Assembly (NCBI RefSeq): GCF_014879975.1
Contig: NZ_CP062501.1
Location: 1,674,001-1,738,000, forward strand
Reading direction: 5' to 3'
Source: Vibrio bathopelagicus
GTDB lineage: Bacteria; Pseudomonadota; Gammaproteobacteria; Enterobacterales; Vibrionaceae
Length of the DNA: 64,000 nt
A program made the position numbers and the translations under genes. Below, in pieces: positions 18,155 to 26,092 of the stretch. How positions within the stretch are numbered: position 1 is the stretch's first letter; every line of letters begins with the position of its first letter. Below the pieces are notes generated by a model, which searched no databases, was not told where the DNA came from, and was given only the letters and a program-made list of their open reading frames with translations.

Positions 18155-19045
18155 ATGAAAGACTTAAAAGTGTTCAACAAACTAAAGACCAACAAACATT
18201 TACTCTCAATCGCCGCAATGAGCTTGGCTCTGACTGCGCCAACGGCAATGGCCAACGACGCTGAACAACCTCGAATCATAAGTGCAGGAAGTGCCGTTAC
18301 TGAATTGATATTGGCATTAGGCGCTGAAGAGCAGTTAGTCGCAATTGATGTAACCAGTCACTTCCCTCAATCAGCAAATCTGCCGAAGATTGGTTACCAC
18401 AGAAACCTTTCTGCAGAAGGCTTGATCGCCTTAGAACCAACCACGCTCATTGGATCTGATGAGATGGGGCCAGACAACGCGATTTCCCAATTGAAATCTG
18501 TGGGTATCGATGTCGAGATAGTTAACACCGAAGCGAACGTTGAAGGGTTGTTAAAGCGTATCGACCAAATCGCAAAGATTACCCATACCGAGGATCACTC
18601 AGAACAAGTTAAAGCAGAAGTAAATAAGAAGATTGCGGCACTAAAAGCAAACCAAGTACCCAATGACGAAGCGAAGAAAGTTTTGTTCCTATTGCTGCAT
18701 GAAGGTCGTCCTGCGAACGTTGCTGGCGGTGAAACATCACCAAACGCGATCATTGAACTGGCTGGCGGCGTAAACCCAGCGGCTAAAAGCCTGACGTCTT
18801 ACAAACCATTGTCGATGGAATCACTCATTGAAATGCAACCTGATGTCATCTTAGTGAGCGGCCGTAGCTACCAGAAAATGGGCGGCGCTGATGCCATTCT
18901 TAAATCGTTACCTATGTTAGCGGCGACGCCAGCAGGTATGAACAAGCAAATCATCACCGTGAAGGGCAGCGCTTTGGTTGGAGGGCTTGGTCTTGAAAGT
19001 CTTTCAGAAGCCAAGCGACTAAACGCACTTATCTACCCGCTATAA
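18155..19045 (+). CDS. hutB: Periplasmic heme-binding protein of the HutBCD ABC importer
   Basis: A 296-residue type-III periplasmic binding protein. It starts with a signal peptide (hydrophobic LLSIAAMSLALTAP, probable cleavage after AMA) and shows PRIISAGSAVTELILALGA, the usual first strand-helix of heme or cobalamin binding proteins. It would capture heme in the periplasm and deliver it to HutC. The ribosome site is weak. hutC follows after about 100 bases. Confidence 0.93.
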   Translation: MKDLKVFNKLKTNKHLLSIAAMSLALTAPTAMANDAEQPRIISAGSAVTELILALGAEEQLVAIDVTSHFPQSANLPKIGYHRNLSAEGLIALEPTTLIGSDEMGPDNAISQLKSVGIDVEIVNTEANVEGLLKRIDQIAKITHTEDHSEQVKAEVNKKIAALKANQVPNDEAKKVLFLLLHEGRPANVAGGETSPNAIIELAGGVNPAAKSLTSYKPLSMESLIEMQPDVILVSGRSYQKMGGADAILKSLPMLAATPAGMNKQIITVKGSALVGGLGLESLSEAKRLNALIYPL

Positions 19046-19152
19046 CTCGACTACCCTATTTTTACTATTGCTTGCTTAACGCTCATCACCACCTCGTTTT
19101 TTGCAGAGTCGGTGATAAGCATTGAAGCTGGTGATAGATATTGAGGCCCTTT

Positions 19153-20190
19153 ATGTTGCTACGATCCGTCCCACTGAAAACATCGATGTTAGGCTTAGGC
19201 GCTACCCTAGTCTTCGTCGCGCTGTATTCGATCACTGTTGGGCCAATGAACATTAGCTTGGCTGACAGCGCAGCCAGCCTACTCCAACCAAACAATGACT
19301 TAGCACCCCACATCAACTTGGTGATTCAAGAGATTCGATTACCCCGAACGATATTGTGCATGCTAATCGGCGCAATTCTCGCTTTATGTGGCGCGGTCAT
19401 GCAGGGCTTGTTTCGAAATCCACTTGCCGAACCAGGAATCATCGGCGTGTCTGCCGGAGCCTCATTAGGTGCAGCATTAGCCATCGTGCTTTTCTCTGAG
19501 CTTTCACTGCAATATCCCGCTTTCATGAACTTTGCGGCTGTGCCTATATTTGCCTTTCTAGGCGGAGCCTTAACCACGCTGCTCGTTTATAAGCTGGGAA
19601 CGGGCAAATTCGGCACTTCAGTAACCATCATGTTGTTAGCAGGTGTAGCGATCAGCGCACTATCAGGCGCAGGTATTGGCTTCTTGAACTTCATTGCTGA
19701 TGACCAAATGCTGCGTGATCTTTCATTGTGGTCAATGGGTTCATTAGCGGGCGCGAAATGGTCAGGTATTTGGCTTGCGGCAGTCACTCTGGGCGCACTA
19801 TTTATTGTCTTCTACCGTCAAGCTATGTCGCTAAATGCCCTGTTACTGGGCGAATCAGAAGCACAGCACCTTGGCATTCCAGTACAGAAGCTTAAGCGAA
19901 GATTGATTCTACTGACAGCCGCAGGCGTTGGCGTCACGGTTAGCCTATCTGGCATGATAGGCTTCATCGGCCTTGTTATCCCCCATTTAGGCCGCATGTT
20001 GGCTGGCCCGGATCACCGTATTCTCTTACCCCTATCAGCGGTACTAGGCGCATTACTACTAACAGCTGCAGACATGTTCTCACGCGTGGTACTTGCACCA
20101 GCAGAACTGCCTGTAGGCATTGTCACTGCAATCATCGGTGCTCCATTCTTCTTGTACCTTCTATTTCAACAGAAAGGGAGAATCCTTTAA
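19153..20190 (+). CDS. hutC: FecCD-family permease of the heme ABC importer
   Basis: A 345-residue inner-membrane protein with about ten spans and the FecCD hallmarks LPRTILCMLIGAILALCGAV, FRNPLAEPGIIGVSAG and GFIGLVIPHLGRM. It forms the channel of the heme importer. The chosen ATG has GAGG six bases upstream; a TTG four codons earlier overlaps that site. Its stop codon overlaps the hutD start by one base. Confidence 0.94.
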   Translation: MLLRSVPLKTSMLGLGATLVFVALYSITVGPMNISLADSAASLLQPNNDLAPHINLVIQEIRLPRTILCMLIGAILALCGAVMQGLFRNPLAEPGIIGVSAGASLGAALAIVLFSELSLQYPAFMNFAAVPIFAFLGGALTTLLVYKLGTGKFGTSVTIMLLAGVAISALSGAGIGFLNFIADDQMLRDLSLWSMGSLAGAKWSGIWLAAVTLGALFIVFYRQAMSLNALLLGESEAQHLGIPVQKLKRRLILLTAAGVGVTVSLSGMIGFIGLVIPHLGRMLAGPDHRILLPLSAVLGALLLTAADMFSRVVLAPAELPVGIVTAIIGAPFFLYLLFQQKGRIL

Positions 20191-20972
20191 TGTTTCCTTC
20201 AGCGTTAAAAGCGACCGACATCGAGGTGAAGTTCGGTAGTAAAGTGATATTAGATGGTGTTTCTATTGAGATTGAAGCAGGAAAGGTAACCACACTGCTT
20301 GGGCCAAATGGTGCAGGGAAAAGCACACTGCTTAAAGCTTTATGCCAAGAGATTTCGAGTAAGGGTGATATCCAATATTTTGGACATACCAAAGACAAGT
20401 GGCCTTCTCAAAAGCTGGCAAAGCACTTGGCAATGCTTCCTCAGCACAGCACTTTGACCTTCCCATTCTTGGCACATGAAGTTGTCGAGCTTGGTGGTAT
20501 CCCTCTGCAAGAGTCCAACAAGAACCTCACCAACATCGCTAGTCAAAAAATGGATGTTGCTGATGTGACCCACTTAAGTGAAAGGCTCTACCCTTCGCTA
20601 TCCGGTGGTGAAAAACAGCGTGTTCACTTGGCTCGAGTGCTAACTCAGCTTCATTATTCTGGTGACCAATGCATCTTGATGCTCGATGAACCAACGTCAG
20701 CATTGGATCTCGCCCACCAGCACAATACTTTGAAAATCGCGAGAGAGCTGGCCGACAACCACAACGCAGCCGTAATAGTGGTGTTGCATGACTTAAACCT
20801 AGCCGCTCAATACTCAGATCGATTGGTGGTATTGAAGGACGGTAACTTGGTTTGCGATGGCAGCCCTTGGGAAGCACTTAAGCCTGCGATGATTGAAGAT
20901 GTCTATGGCTACAGAAGTATCGTTGAAAAACACCCAACCATGCGCTTCCCTCAGGTTCATCCCGCACAATAA
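20190..20972 (+). CDS. hutD: ATP-binding subunit of the heme ABC importer
   Basis: A 260-residue ABC ATPase with Walker A GPNGAGKST, signature LSGGEKQR, Walker B ILMLDEPTSALD and switch His in VVLHD. It powers HutC. It is the last gene of the tonB1 operon and is followed by a terminator about 60 bases downstream. Confidence 0.95.
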   Translation: MFPSALKATDIEVKFGSKVILDGVSIEIEAGKVTTLLGPNGAGKSTLLKALCQEISSKGDIQYFGHTKDKWPSQKLAKHLAMLPQHSTLTFPFLAHEVVELGGIPLQESNKNLTNIASQKMDVADVTHLSERLYPSLSGGEKQRVHLARVLTQLHYSGDQCILMLDEPTSALDLAHQHNTLKIARELADNHNAAVIVVLHDLNLAAQYSDRLVVLKDGNLVCDGSPWEALKPAMIEDVYGYRSIVEKHPTMRFPQVHPAQ

Positions 20973-21031
20973 GTCCGATGGAGGAGCTACTCATTTTGAG
21001 TATTCGTTCCTAATAACAATGACGTCATTCT

Positions 21032-21058
21032 AAGCCTTGATTTATTCGAGGCTTTTTA
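21032..21058 (+). terminator. Terminator of the tonB1-hutD operon
   Basis: Stem AAGCCT / AGGCTT with an 11-base loop and a following TTT. The loop is somewhat long but the position fits. Confidence 0.6.
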
Positions 21059-21114
21059 TTGGCTCATAGCCTCCCTCTCGCCTTAAACTCAATTTTCCCA
21101 CCAACCATAGCCAT

Positions 21115-21151
21115 GAGCCTAAAAACGTCTCACTCTGAGCGTTTGAGGCTC
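21115..21151. other. Imperfect 12-base-pair hairpin in the hutD-tetR gap
   Basis: Arms GAGCCTAAAAACG and CGTTTGAGGCTC pair with one internal mismatch around a 12-base loop. Without a T-run its role is unclear. The rest of this 393-base gap holds only terminators for the two convergent transcripts. Confidence 0.5.
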
Positions 21152-21327
21152 TAGAAATGAACATTATCAGTTAGTGTTACTTAAATTTTAGCAATGGGAT
21201 GCAAGTATGAGACGTGAACGTAAGCATCTAAAAAGAAAAGAAATAACAACCTTCAGCACGAAAGCAAGATAGCGACAGCGATGTGAGATCGAGATAAAAA
21301 AGCAAAAGAAGGAAACGACAGACACAA

Positions 21328-21350
21328 AAAAAGCCCCCTCAGGAGCTTCT
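21328..21350 (-). terminator. Terminator of the TetR-family gene
   Basis: On the minus strand AGCTCC pairs with GGGGCT (one G-T pair) and is followed by seven T residues, just after the stop of the regulator gene. Confidence 0.75.
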
Positions 21351-21365
21351 TTCATTGTGTGTTGA

Positions 21366-21827
21366 TTATTGGCTCATACGAATCAATGATTTACCAATCA
21401 ACCACTCTAGTTCTTTACCGCTAGTATCACCAAACTGAGTTTCAGTCAGTTTGTATAGACGATCAATACCGTTTGCCGCGAACTCATGTGCGCTTTCAGC
21501 AGTAACGATATGATGGAAAAGTAAACGTAAGATTGCTAGGAATTCAGCGTCTTCAAGTGCTGTAACCCAGCTAGCAGAGAATGCATCAAGACCGTTTTCG
21601 AAATCAATGTGTTCCATGAACATCTTGAAGATTCGACCGTCTAGAGCCGCTGTGAAATCTGTTTTCTTTGGAAAGTGGTGGCTTATACCTGTACGAGAAA
21701 CGCCCGTTTGCTGACTCAACGTCGTGTATGACATCTTGTCGTAACCCAATCTTAGTAGCTGGTCTACAACGGCATCCATGATCTTCTGGATTGTGATTTC
21801 TGTATCTTCTTTACTACGCTTTGGCAT
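21366..21827 (-). CDS. TetR-family transcriptional regulator
   Basis: A 153-residue protein, short for the family. The N-terminal helix-turn-helix is clear: IMDAVVDQLLRLGYDKMSY then TLSQQTGVSRTGISHHFPKK (about residues 14-60). The C-terminal ligand domain is abbreviated. It probably represses its own or a neighbouring promoter; the 530-base AT-rich gap upstream is the natural target region. A TetR gene is also near the hut cluster in other vibrios as I recall, but no role in heme uptake is shown here. Confidence 0.85.
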   Translation of the reverse strand: MPKRSKEDTEITIQKIMDAVVDQLLRLGYDKMSYTTLSQQTGVSRTGISHHFPKKTDFTAALDGRIFKMFMEHIDFENGLDAFSASWVTALEDAEFLAILRLLFHHIVTAESAHEFAANGIDRLYKLTETQFGDTSGKELEWLIGKSLIRMSQ

Positions 21828-22189
21828 ATTCAGGCTCTTCTCTTTGTAAATCCATCTAACTCAACCGAATGAAGTCAGGATGAAAATCGTTATCAGCATT
21901 ATGTGAGCAAGGTGTTTTTTCGCAAGTAAATACAATTAAATACCTGCAAATACTCTGTACGAACAATTTTACAGTGCTGCCTCTTTGGGCACTTTGCCTA
22001 ATTATTCTTCGAAAGTCACCTTACCGCCCTAAGTAGATAATTTTAAATAACCACTTAGAATATGAAATACCCAACGATAAATTCATTGTATAAATACCTA
22101 TTAAGCAATAGATAGTCTTATAAAATCATTCCTGACGCAACTAAGTGAATGATATTCTGACAAATTAATAACATTAATCTTCAGTAAAA

Positions 22190-22205
22190 CATGACCGAGA
22201 TCACA
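22190..22205. promoter_or_regulatory. Candidate CRP-binding site
   Basis: CATGA-N6-TCACA matches 8 of 10 conserved positions of the CRP consensus. It lies about 150 bases upstream of the YfcZ-like gene and 6 bases from a perfect palindrome. Confidence 0.35.
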
Positions 22206-22211
22206 TAGATA

Positions 22212-22226
22212 TTTCGCGCCGCGAAA
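22212..22226. promoter_or_regulatory. Perfect 15-base palindrome, candidate operator
   Basis: TTTCGCG-C-CGCGAAA is perfectly symmetric and GC-rich within an AT-rich region, as expected of a dimeric repressor site. The cognate regulator is not known; the neighbouring TetR protein is one candidate. Confidence 0.5.
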
Positions 22227-22357
22227 GTTCGTATTAATTTCATCTCTATACAAACAACATAGCATACCAGTGTAAATTAGTTCAAAGATTTTAATTTTTG
22301 TAGATACAGATCAAATTGCTCGTTAGAATAACCTCAGACTTTGTAAGAGGATTATTT

Positions 22358-22657
22358 ATGAGCCAAGATGTTGGTAACAATGATGTATGTGAGGCTTGCG
22401 GTTGCGCAGGTGAAATCGGCTTCATCATCAAAGAAGGCGATGAGGTTGCTGAGGTAACGGTTTACGGTAATTCCAAAGCCCTTATTGAAGCTGAATTTGC
22501 TAAGTATGTTGAGCTAGCGAAGCAAGTGTCTGGCAATGTCGAGTTTGAAGCGTCAGAGATGACAGAAGAGAGCACGGAATTACATGCTCGCTTTAAATTT
22601 GAAGTCAGTGCTGAGAAGATTATTTTCGAACTTAAAACTCGCTCTCTAGCGCGTTAA
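22358..22657 (+). CDS. YfcZ/YiiS-family (DUF406) small protein
   Basis: A 99-residue cytoplasmic protein with the family signature CEACGCAGEIGFIIKEGDE and a C-terminal beta-rich half. The function of YfcZ/YiiS proteins is unknown. The start is fixed by AGAGG seven bases upstream of the ATG; upstream in-frame TTG and GTT codons lack a site. It is followed at once by a strong terminator that overlaps the tail of the convergent gene. Confidence 0.9.
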   Translation: MSQDVGNNDVCEACGCAGEIGFIIKEGDEVAEVTVYGNSKALIEAEFAKYVELAKQVSGNVEFEASEMTEESTELHARFKFEVSAEKIIFELKTRSLAR

Positions 22658-22683
22658 TCTAAGCACTAATATTCATATTACTA

Positions 22684-22713
22684 AAAGACGAGTTTATTTC
22701 TCGTCTTTTTTTA
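22684..22713 (+). terminator. Terminator of the YfcZ-like gene, overlapping the end of the convergent gene
   Basis: Stem AAAGACGAG / CTCGTCTTT with a 7-base loop and T-run. Its 3' arm and T-run are the complement of the last Lys-Lys-Asp-Glu-Lys codons of the opposite gene. Confidence 0.9.
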
Positions 22714-22996
22714 TAATTTCAATCCACCCCAAAGCACCATTGGTCTCAAAATCATTTTCGGCAGCACATCGAATCAACACACCAGAAACTTCAACGACGG
22801 CACCTAAGCTATATGCCTTATCATCATAATAACAAACTCGTTGCTGTGAACCACTCTGAGTGACGACAACTGCGGCCTTAGCGGGCGTAGATATTATTTT
22901 ATTAGCATTCGCTGATACTGAACAAAACACAGAAGTTAAAATCACAAAACCTTTTAGAATTTGACGCTTTATTTCAATCACAGATTCACCTTTCAT
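22694..22996 (-). CDS. DUF1496 (YnjH-like) periplasmic small protein
   Basis: A 100-residue secreted protein with a signal peptide (FVILTSVFCSVSANA, probable cleavage after ANA) and the DUF1496 core RVCYYDDKAYSLGAVVEV followed by ENDFETNGALGW. Two cysteines (in VCYYD and IRCAA) probably form a disulphide. Function is unknown. AAGGA lies ten bases before the ATG, and GTG six codons in is a possible later start. Confidence 0.85.
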   Translation of the reverse strand: MKGESVIEIKRQILKGFVILTSVFCSVSANANKIISTPAKAAVVVTQSGSQQRVCYYDDKAYSLGAVVEVSGVLIRCAAENDFETNGALGWIEIIKKDEK

Positions 22997-23097
22997 TGTG
23001 CTCTATTCCTTTTTACCTACCAACAAATGAGTAAAACACTATGCGAGAATAATTTTTTCATTATAGTATTAACGTCTATCGTAATAAGAAGCTTGTT

Positions 23098-23696
23098 ATG
23101 CTCCGAATAATTGCACTTATTATTGGTTCTTTAACCATAACAAATGTGACCGCAGAACCTCTCGATCAGTATCAAATATTGAACCATCTCGATAATTACG
23201 GAAACTTATATTTACGAAATAAGCCTTACACGTCGCTTCCGACGGGTTTAGTGGTCGATGGCAACCTCAATATAGAAAATACCGCGATAACACGCCTACC
23301 CAAAGGGTTGGAAGTGAACGGTAGCCTTAAAGGCGGTAACAGCCAACTCGCCCGAGTTCCCTCGGGAGTAAAAATTAAAGGCTATGCCGACTTAATTGGC
23401 AGCCAAATCACCAATTGGCCGAGAGGCGTCAGAGTCGGCGGGTTTATTAACCTGACCGATACGCCGCTTCAAAGATTGCCCAACGGCTTTCGAGTGAAAG
23501 GCGACCTCAGTGTGATTCGCACTCCTTTAACGGAACTTCCGAATGGGATAGTCATTGATGGAGACTTATATATAGGCGGTTCTGCGATTACTGCATTCCC
23601 GATACGATGACAGTGAAAGGAAACATCTACCTCGGTGGTAACACAATTACCACGTGGCCAACCAACTTAGATCTCGGTGGCGCGGTTGCTCGCTAA
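23098..23696 (+). pseudogene. Secreted protein of eight 20-residue repeats, broken by a one-base deletion near its end
   Basis: After a signal peptide (cleavage near residue 19) the sequence is built of exact 20-residue repeats beginning LPTG, LPKG, VPSG, WPRG, LPNG, LPNG and FP at residues 47, 67, 87, 107, 127, 147 and 167, with pattern LPxGLxVxGxLxIxxTxITx. This suggests a solenoid or beta-helix. The frame stops at 23610, but one missing base in the CCC at 23598-23600 separates it from a perfect continuation (DTMTVKGNIYLGGNTITTWP) ending at 23696. So the gene is either a recent frameshift mutant, a truncated but working protein of 170 residues, or a sequencing error. Confidence 0.8.
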
Positions 23697-23730
23697 TCTT
23701 CATTTCGATTAATTGGTTAATTGTTTTTTT

Positions 23731-23760
23731 GGCTTTGGCTTTGGCTTTGGCTTTGGCTTT
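23731..23760 (+). repeat. Five tandem copies of GGCTTT
   Basis: A perfect 6-base microsatellite downstream of the frameshifted repeat-protein gene. It would encode Ala-Leu repeats in one frame, but that frame has no other coding features. Confidence 0.95.
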
Positions 23761-23787
23761 TAGAGAAAAATACAAACACGCCGATAC

Positions 23788-23815
23788 AAAAAAGGAGCCT
23801 AAGGCTCCTTTTTCA
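23788..23815. terminator. Terminator between the repeat-protein gene and the acyltransferase gene
   Basis: Perfect stem AAAAAGGAGCC / GGCTCCTTTTT with a 3-base loop; symmetric A and T runs allow use from either side. Confidence 0.85.
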
Positions 23816-23864
23816 ATTCAATCTCTTGTTGGTTAGTGACTATACCCACCCACCAATAAGCTCA

Positions 23865-23934
23865 CTAGACGTTTTGCTTACTAGGCATTTTACTTACTAG
23901 GAAACGGCGAACTAACCAATCGCGACTAACCAAT
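23865..23934 (-). repeat. Decayed tandem duplications of a gene tail including the stop codon
   Basis: On the minus strand TAG recurs at 23926 (the real stop), 23912, 23897, 23881 and 23865, spaced 14-16 bases. The first copy repeats the last codons exactly (ATTGGTTAG); later copies share CCTAGTAAG. Confidence 0.8.
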
Positions 23935-25032
23935 GTTCTTCACTGGGTTTGCATAGCTATCAATTAAGTACTGACGAGCACCTTGAGGTAGGCCTGATAG
24001 CTTTTCTTCAAACTCTTTTTTAACGACGTCTGTAATCGACTCGTCGTCCTTCTCAGCAGCCAACAAGTTGACTGGGAACAGTTTGTAGTTTTCATGGATC
24101 TGGCGGTCGATCTCTTGAGCAAGTGCTTCTGGAGTGTCGAAATCTTGATCGATAACCTGACCAAAACCAACATGAACGCGTCCTTTATTACCGATGATAC
24201 CTTGAATGATACTTTCGATATCTTCAAACTCACCTTTTTCGTAACTGCCGTTTACGTCTTTTTCAAAAAGCTCGAGCGCTTTAGCAATGTCACATGGGTC
24301 GTTTTCGTATGAAATAGACACAGGAACGATCTTCAATGACTTCACGTACTCAGGGAATGCGATTTTTTGCTTACGCCCTTCAACATGGAACATCTTCAAG
24401 ATTGCTGGCTCAGTGAAATCATTACCGTCTTTTGCTCGACCTTCTTTTTGAGCGATCCAGATTGAATTGCCCGTTTCCAAAGAGTGCTTGATGTACGAAG
24501 ACAGCTGGCCAAGCGCTTTCATCATTTCACGCGGTCCTTTCAAAGAACGCTTTACGATGAAGCTCTTATTAAGACGCATCAATTCAGTCGCACATGGTTT
24601 CTTTAACAAGTTGTCACCAATTGCAATACGGCAAGTTTGGTGATTGTTGTGATGCAATGCGTAGTTAACTAACGCCGGATCCATAGCAATATCGCGGTGA
24701 TTTGAAATAAACAGGTAAGCTTGGTTAGCGTCCAGAGCCTCCACACCTGTGTATGTCACACCATTGGTGGTTTTCGCTAACGTATCTCGCAAGTATTTCT
24801 TAACTTCAATCTGGATGGACTCAACGCTAGTGAGCTTGCTCCATTTCATTTTCAAGTAAACGCGCAAGATAGGGCTCATTAATGCTTTAAACCAAGACGC
24901 ATGGTTTGAAAAACGATAGTGCAGAATCGCACTGATAAATTCTTCATCATTAATAAGACGGTTTAGTGCCGCTGGAATTTCATCATCGCCGTAAGGACGA
25001 ATATCAACATATGGATCGATCGGAGAGGTCAT
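23926..25032 (-). CDS. PlsC-like acyltransferase (1-acyl-glycerol-3-phosphate acyltransferase family)
   Basis: A 368-residue acyltransferase. The acceptor motif region reads LFISNHRDIAMDPALVNYAL and the second block IWIAQKEGRAKDG matches the EGxR motif of phospholipid acyltransferases. Unlike the classical NHxxxxD, the aspartates fall at +2 and +6 from the His, a spacing I associate with a distinct bacterial subgroup. The protein is likely membrane-associated and acylates a lipid or lysolipid; the substrate is not known. It is probably monocistronic. The tail carries tandem stop-containing duplications. Confidence 0.8.
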   Translation of the reverse strand: MTSPIDPYVDIRPYGDDEIPAALNRLINDEEFISAILHYRFSNHASWFKALMSPILRVYLKMKWSKLTSVESIQIEVKKYLRDTLAKTTNGVTYTGVEALDANQAYLFISNHRDIAMDPALVNYALHHNNHQTCRIAIGDNLLKKPCATELMRLNKSFIVKRSLKGPREMMKALGQLSSYIKHSLETGNSIWIAQKEGRAKDGNDFTEPAILKMFHVEGRKQKIAFPEYVKSLKIVPVSISYENDPCDIAKALELFEKDVNGSYEKGEFEDIESIIQGIIGNKGRVHVGFGQVIDQDFDTPEALAQEIDRQIHENYKLFPVNLLAAEKDDESITDVVKKEFEEKLSGLPQGARQYLIDSYANPVKNIG

Positions 25033-25207
25033 TTTTTAATTCATATAATAAATAGCTGGCTTATTCTACGCGTTGTTTTGACTTCTCGCAGCTACAGAGC
25101 CCATACTTTTGACAAGGTCAGACCAGAAAGATTGAAAATCCCCTGTTATTGTTGGCATTCTTTAAGATTAGCGGTAATCTTGACGCCCCAAAACTAAGGT
25201 ACTATCT

Positions 25208-25834
25208 ATGAACTTCGCTATTGAATATACATCGGCTTACTTTTCACACTTGGTGATCACACCACGCAAGAAAGTACTAAAACATAGCCTTGTATCGGTT
25301 CAGAGTGGTTTGGTTTTGATAAAGCTAGGTAAACAAGAATACGCCGTTGAACCTGGACAAAGCATCTGGGTTCCTTATGATTGCTTAACCTCACTGACCT
25401 ACTTTCCAAACACACAGGTGAATCGCGTCGACTTCTCCGTTCGTCTGACTGACTCGTTCCCAAGACAAGCAGGTTACATCACGCAAACCAACCTGTCATT
25501 GGCGCTATTAGAAAAACTAGAACTCACCAAAGCTCGCGCGACCAATGCCAACAATACTGAGCAAGCGTTTAAGGACATGTTGTCTGTACTCAAACAAGAA
25601 GTACTGGCGTTTAAACCTTTGCTTTGTGAAAGTGCCCTATCTCAACGATTCAATCAGTGGAACATTGATGATTCGAATCTGCCACAAGAGCACACCTTGG
25701 TCATGGTAATGCGCGAAGCGAAGAAGCGCATGCAATCAGGTCAAAAGCGTACGCTTGTGATTGATGATTTGTTCTCTGGGAAAGAAGAAGAGTTCGAACA
25801 ACTATGCATGCTCGTGTTTGGTGAAGACCTATAG
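25208..25834 (+). CDS. AraC-type N-terminal cupin domain protein without a DNA-binding domain
   Basis: A 208-residue protein with an N-terminal beta-barrel like the sensing domain of AraC regulators (VVQSGLVLIKLGKQEYAVEPGQS-like pattern, then IWVPYDCLTSLTYFPN). The C-terminal half is helical but shows no pair of AraC helix-turn-helix motifs, which would normally need ~100 further residues. It may be a degenerate or co-regulatory member. The ATG has AAGG upstream. It ends with a strong terminator shared with the convergent gene. Confidence 0.7.
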   Translation: MNFAIEYTSAYFSHLVITPRKKVLKHSLVSVQSGLVLIKLGKQEYAVEPGQSIWVPYDCLTSLTYFPNTQVNRVDFSVRLTDSFPRQAGYITQTNLSLALLEKLELTKARATNANNTEQAFKDMLSVLKQEVLAFKPLLCESALSQRFNQWNIDDSNLPQEHTLVMVMREAKKRMQSGQKRTLVIDDLFSGKEEEFEQLCMLVFGEDL

Positions 25835-25968
25835 GCAAGAGTATCAGATACCTGTTCTCTGCTCACTAGACTGTTTTTCATTCGCTAAGTCGTTAAGAGA
25901 GCTAAAGCCCCTCTTCAAGTCAGTTTGTAAAGCAAACATCTAAGTTAAACGACAAAACGCTAGATACT

Positions 25969-26003
25969 AAAAAGCCGCAAAAACTCAGTTTTTGCGGCTT
26001 TTT
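25969..26003. terminator. Strong bidirectional terminator
   Basis: A 16-base-pair perfect stem (AAAAAGCCGCAAAAAC arm) with a 3-base loop, flanked by A and T runs. Confidence 0.92.
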
Positions 26004-26042
26004 CTATATTCTTGTCGTGCCTTAACTTAGTGCTACTTTTAC

Positions 26043-26092
26043 CTAAAAAGGTACTTTACCTAAAAGGGTTCTTTTATCTAGAAGGGTAGCTC
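26043..26092 (-). repeat. Three decayed copies of a gene tail including stop codon
   Basis: On the minus strand the last codons encode ELPF-stop, then an 18-base copy encodes IKEPF-stop in the same frame, then a 17-base-shifted copy has VKYLF with TAG one base out of frame. Confidence 0.8.

Larger units (their letters stand above)
21828..22357. other. 530-base AT-rich intergenic region with candidate operators
   Basis: Divergent promoters of the TetR gene and the YfcZ-like gene lie here. Apart from a CRP-like site and a perfect 15-base palindrome, listed separately, no gene or repeat was found. Confidence 0.7.

Noticed and set aside
23654..23836. Plus-strand frame encoding an Ala-Leu repeat
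   Set aside because: The repeat is just the GGCTTT microsatellite; the rest runs through the frameshifted gene's true tail and a terminator.
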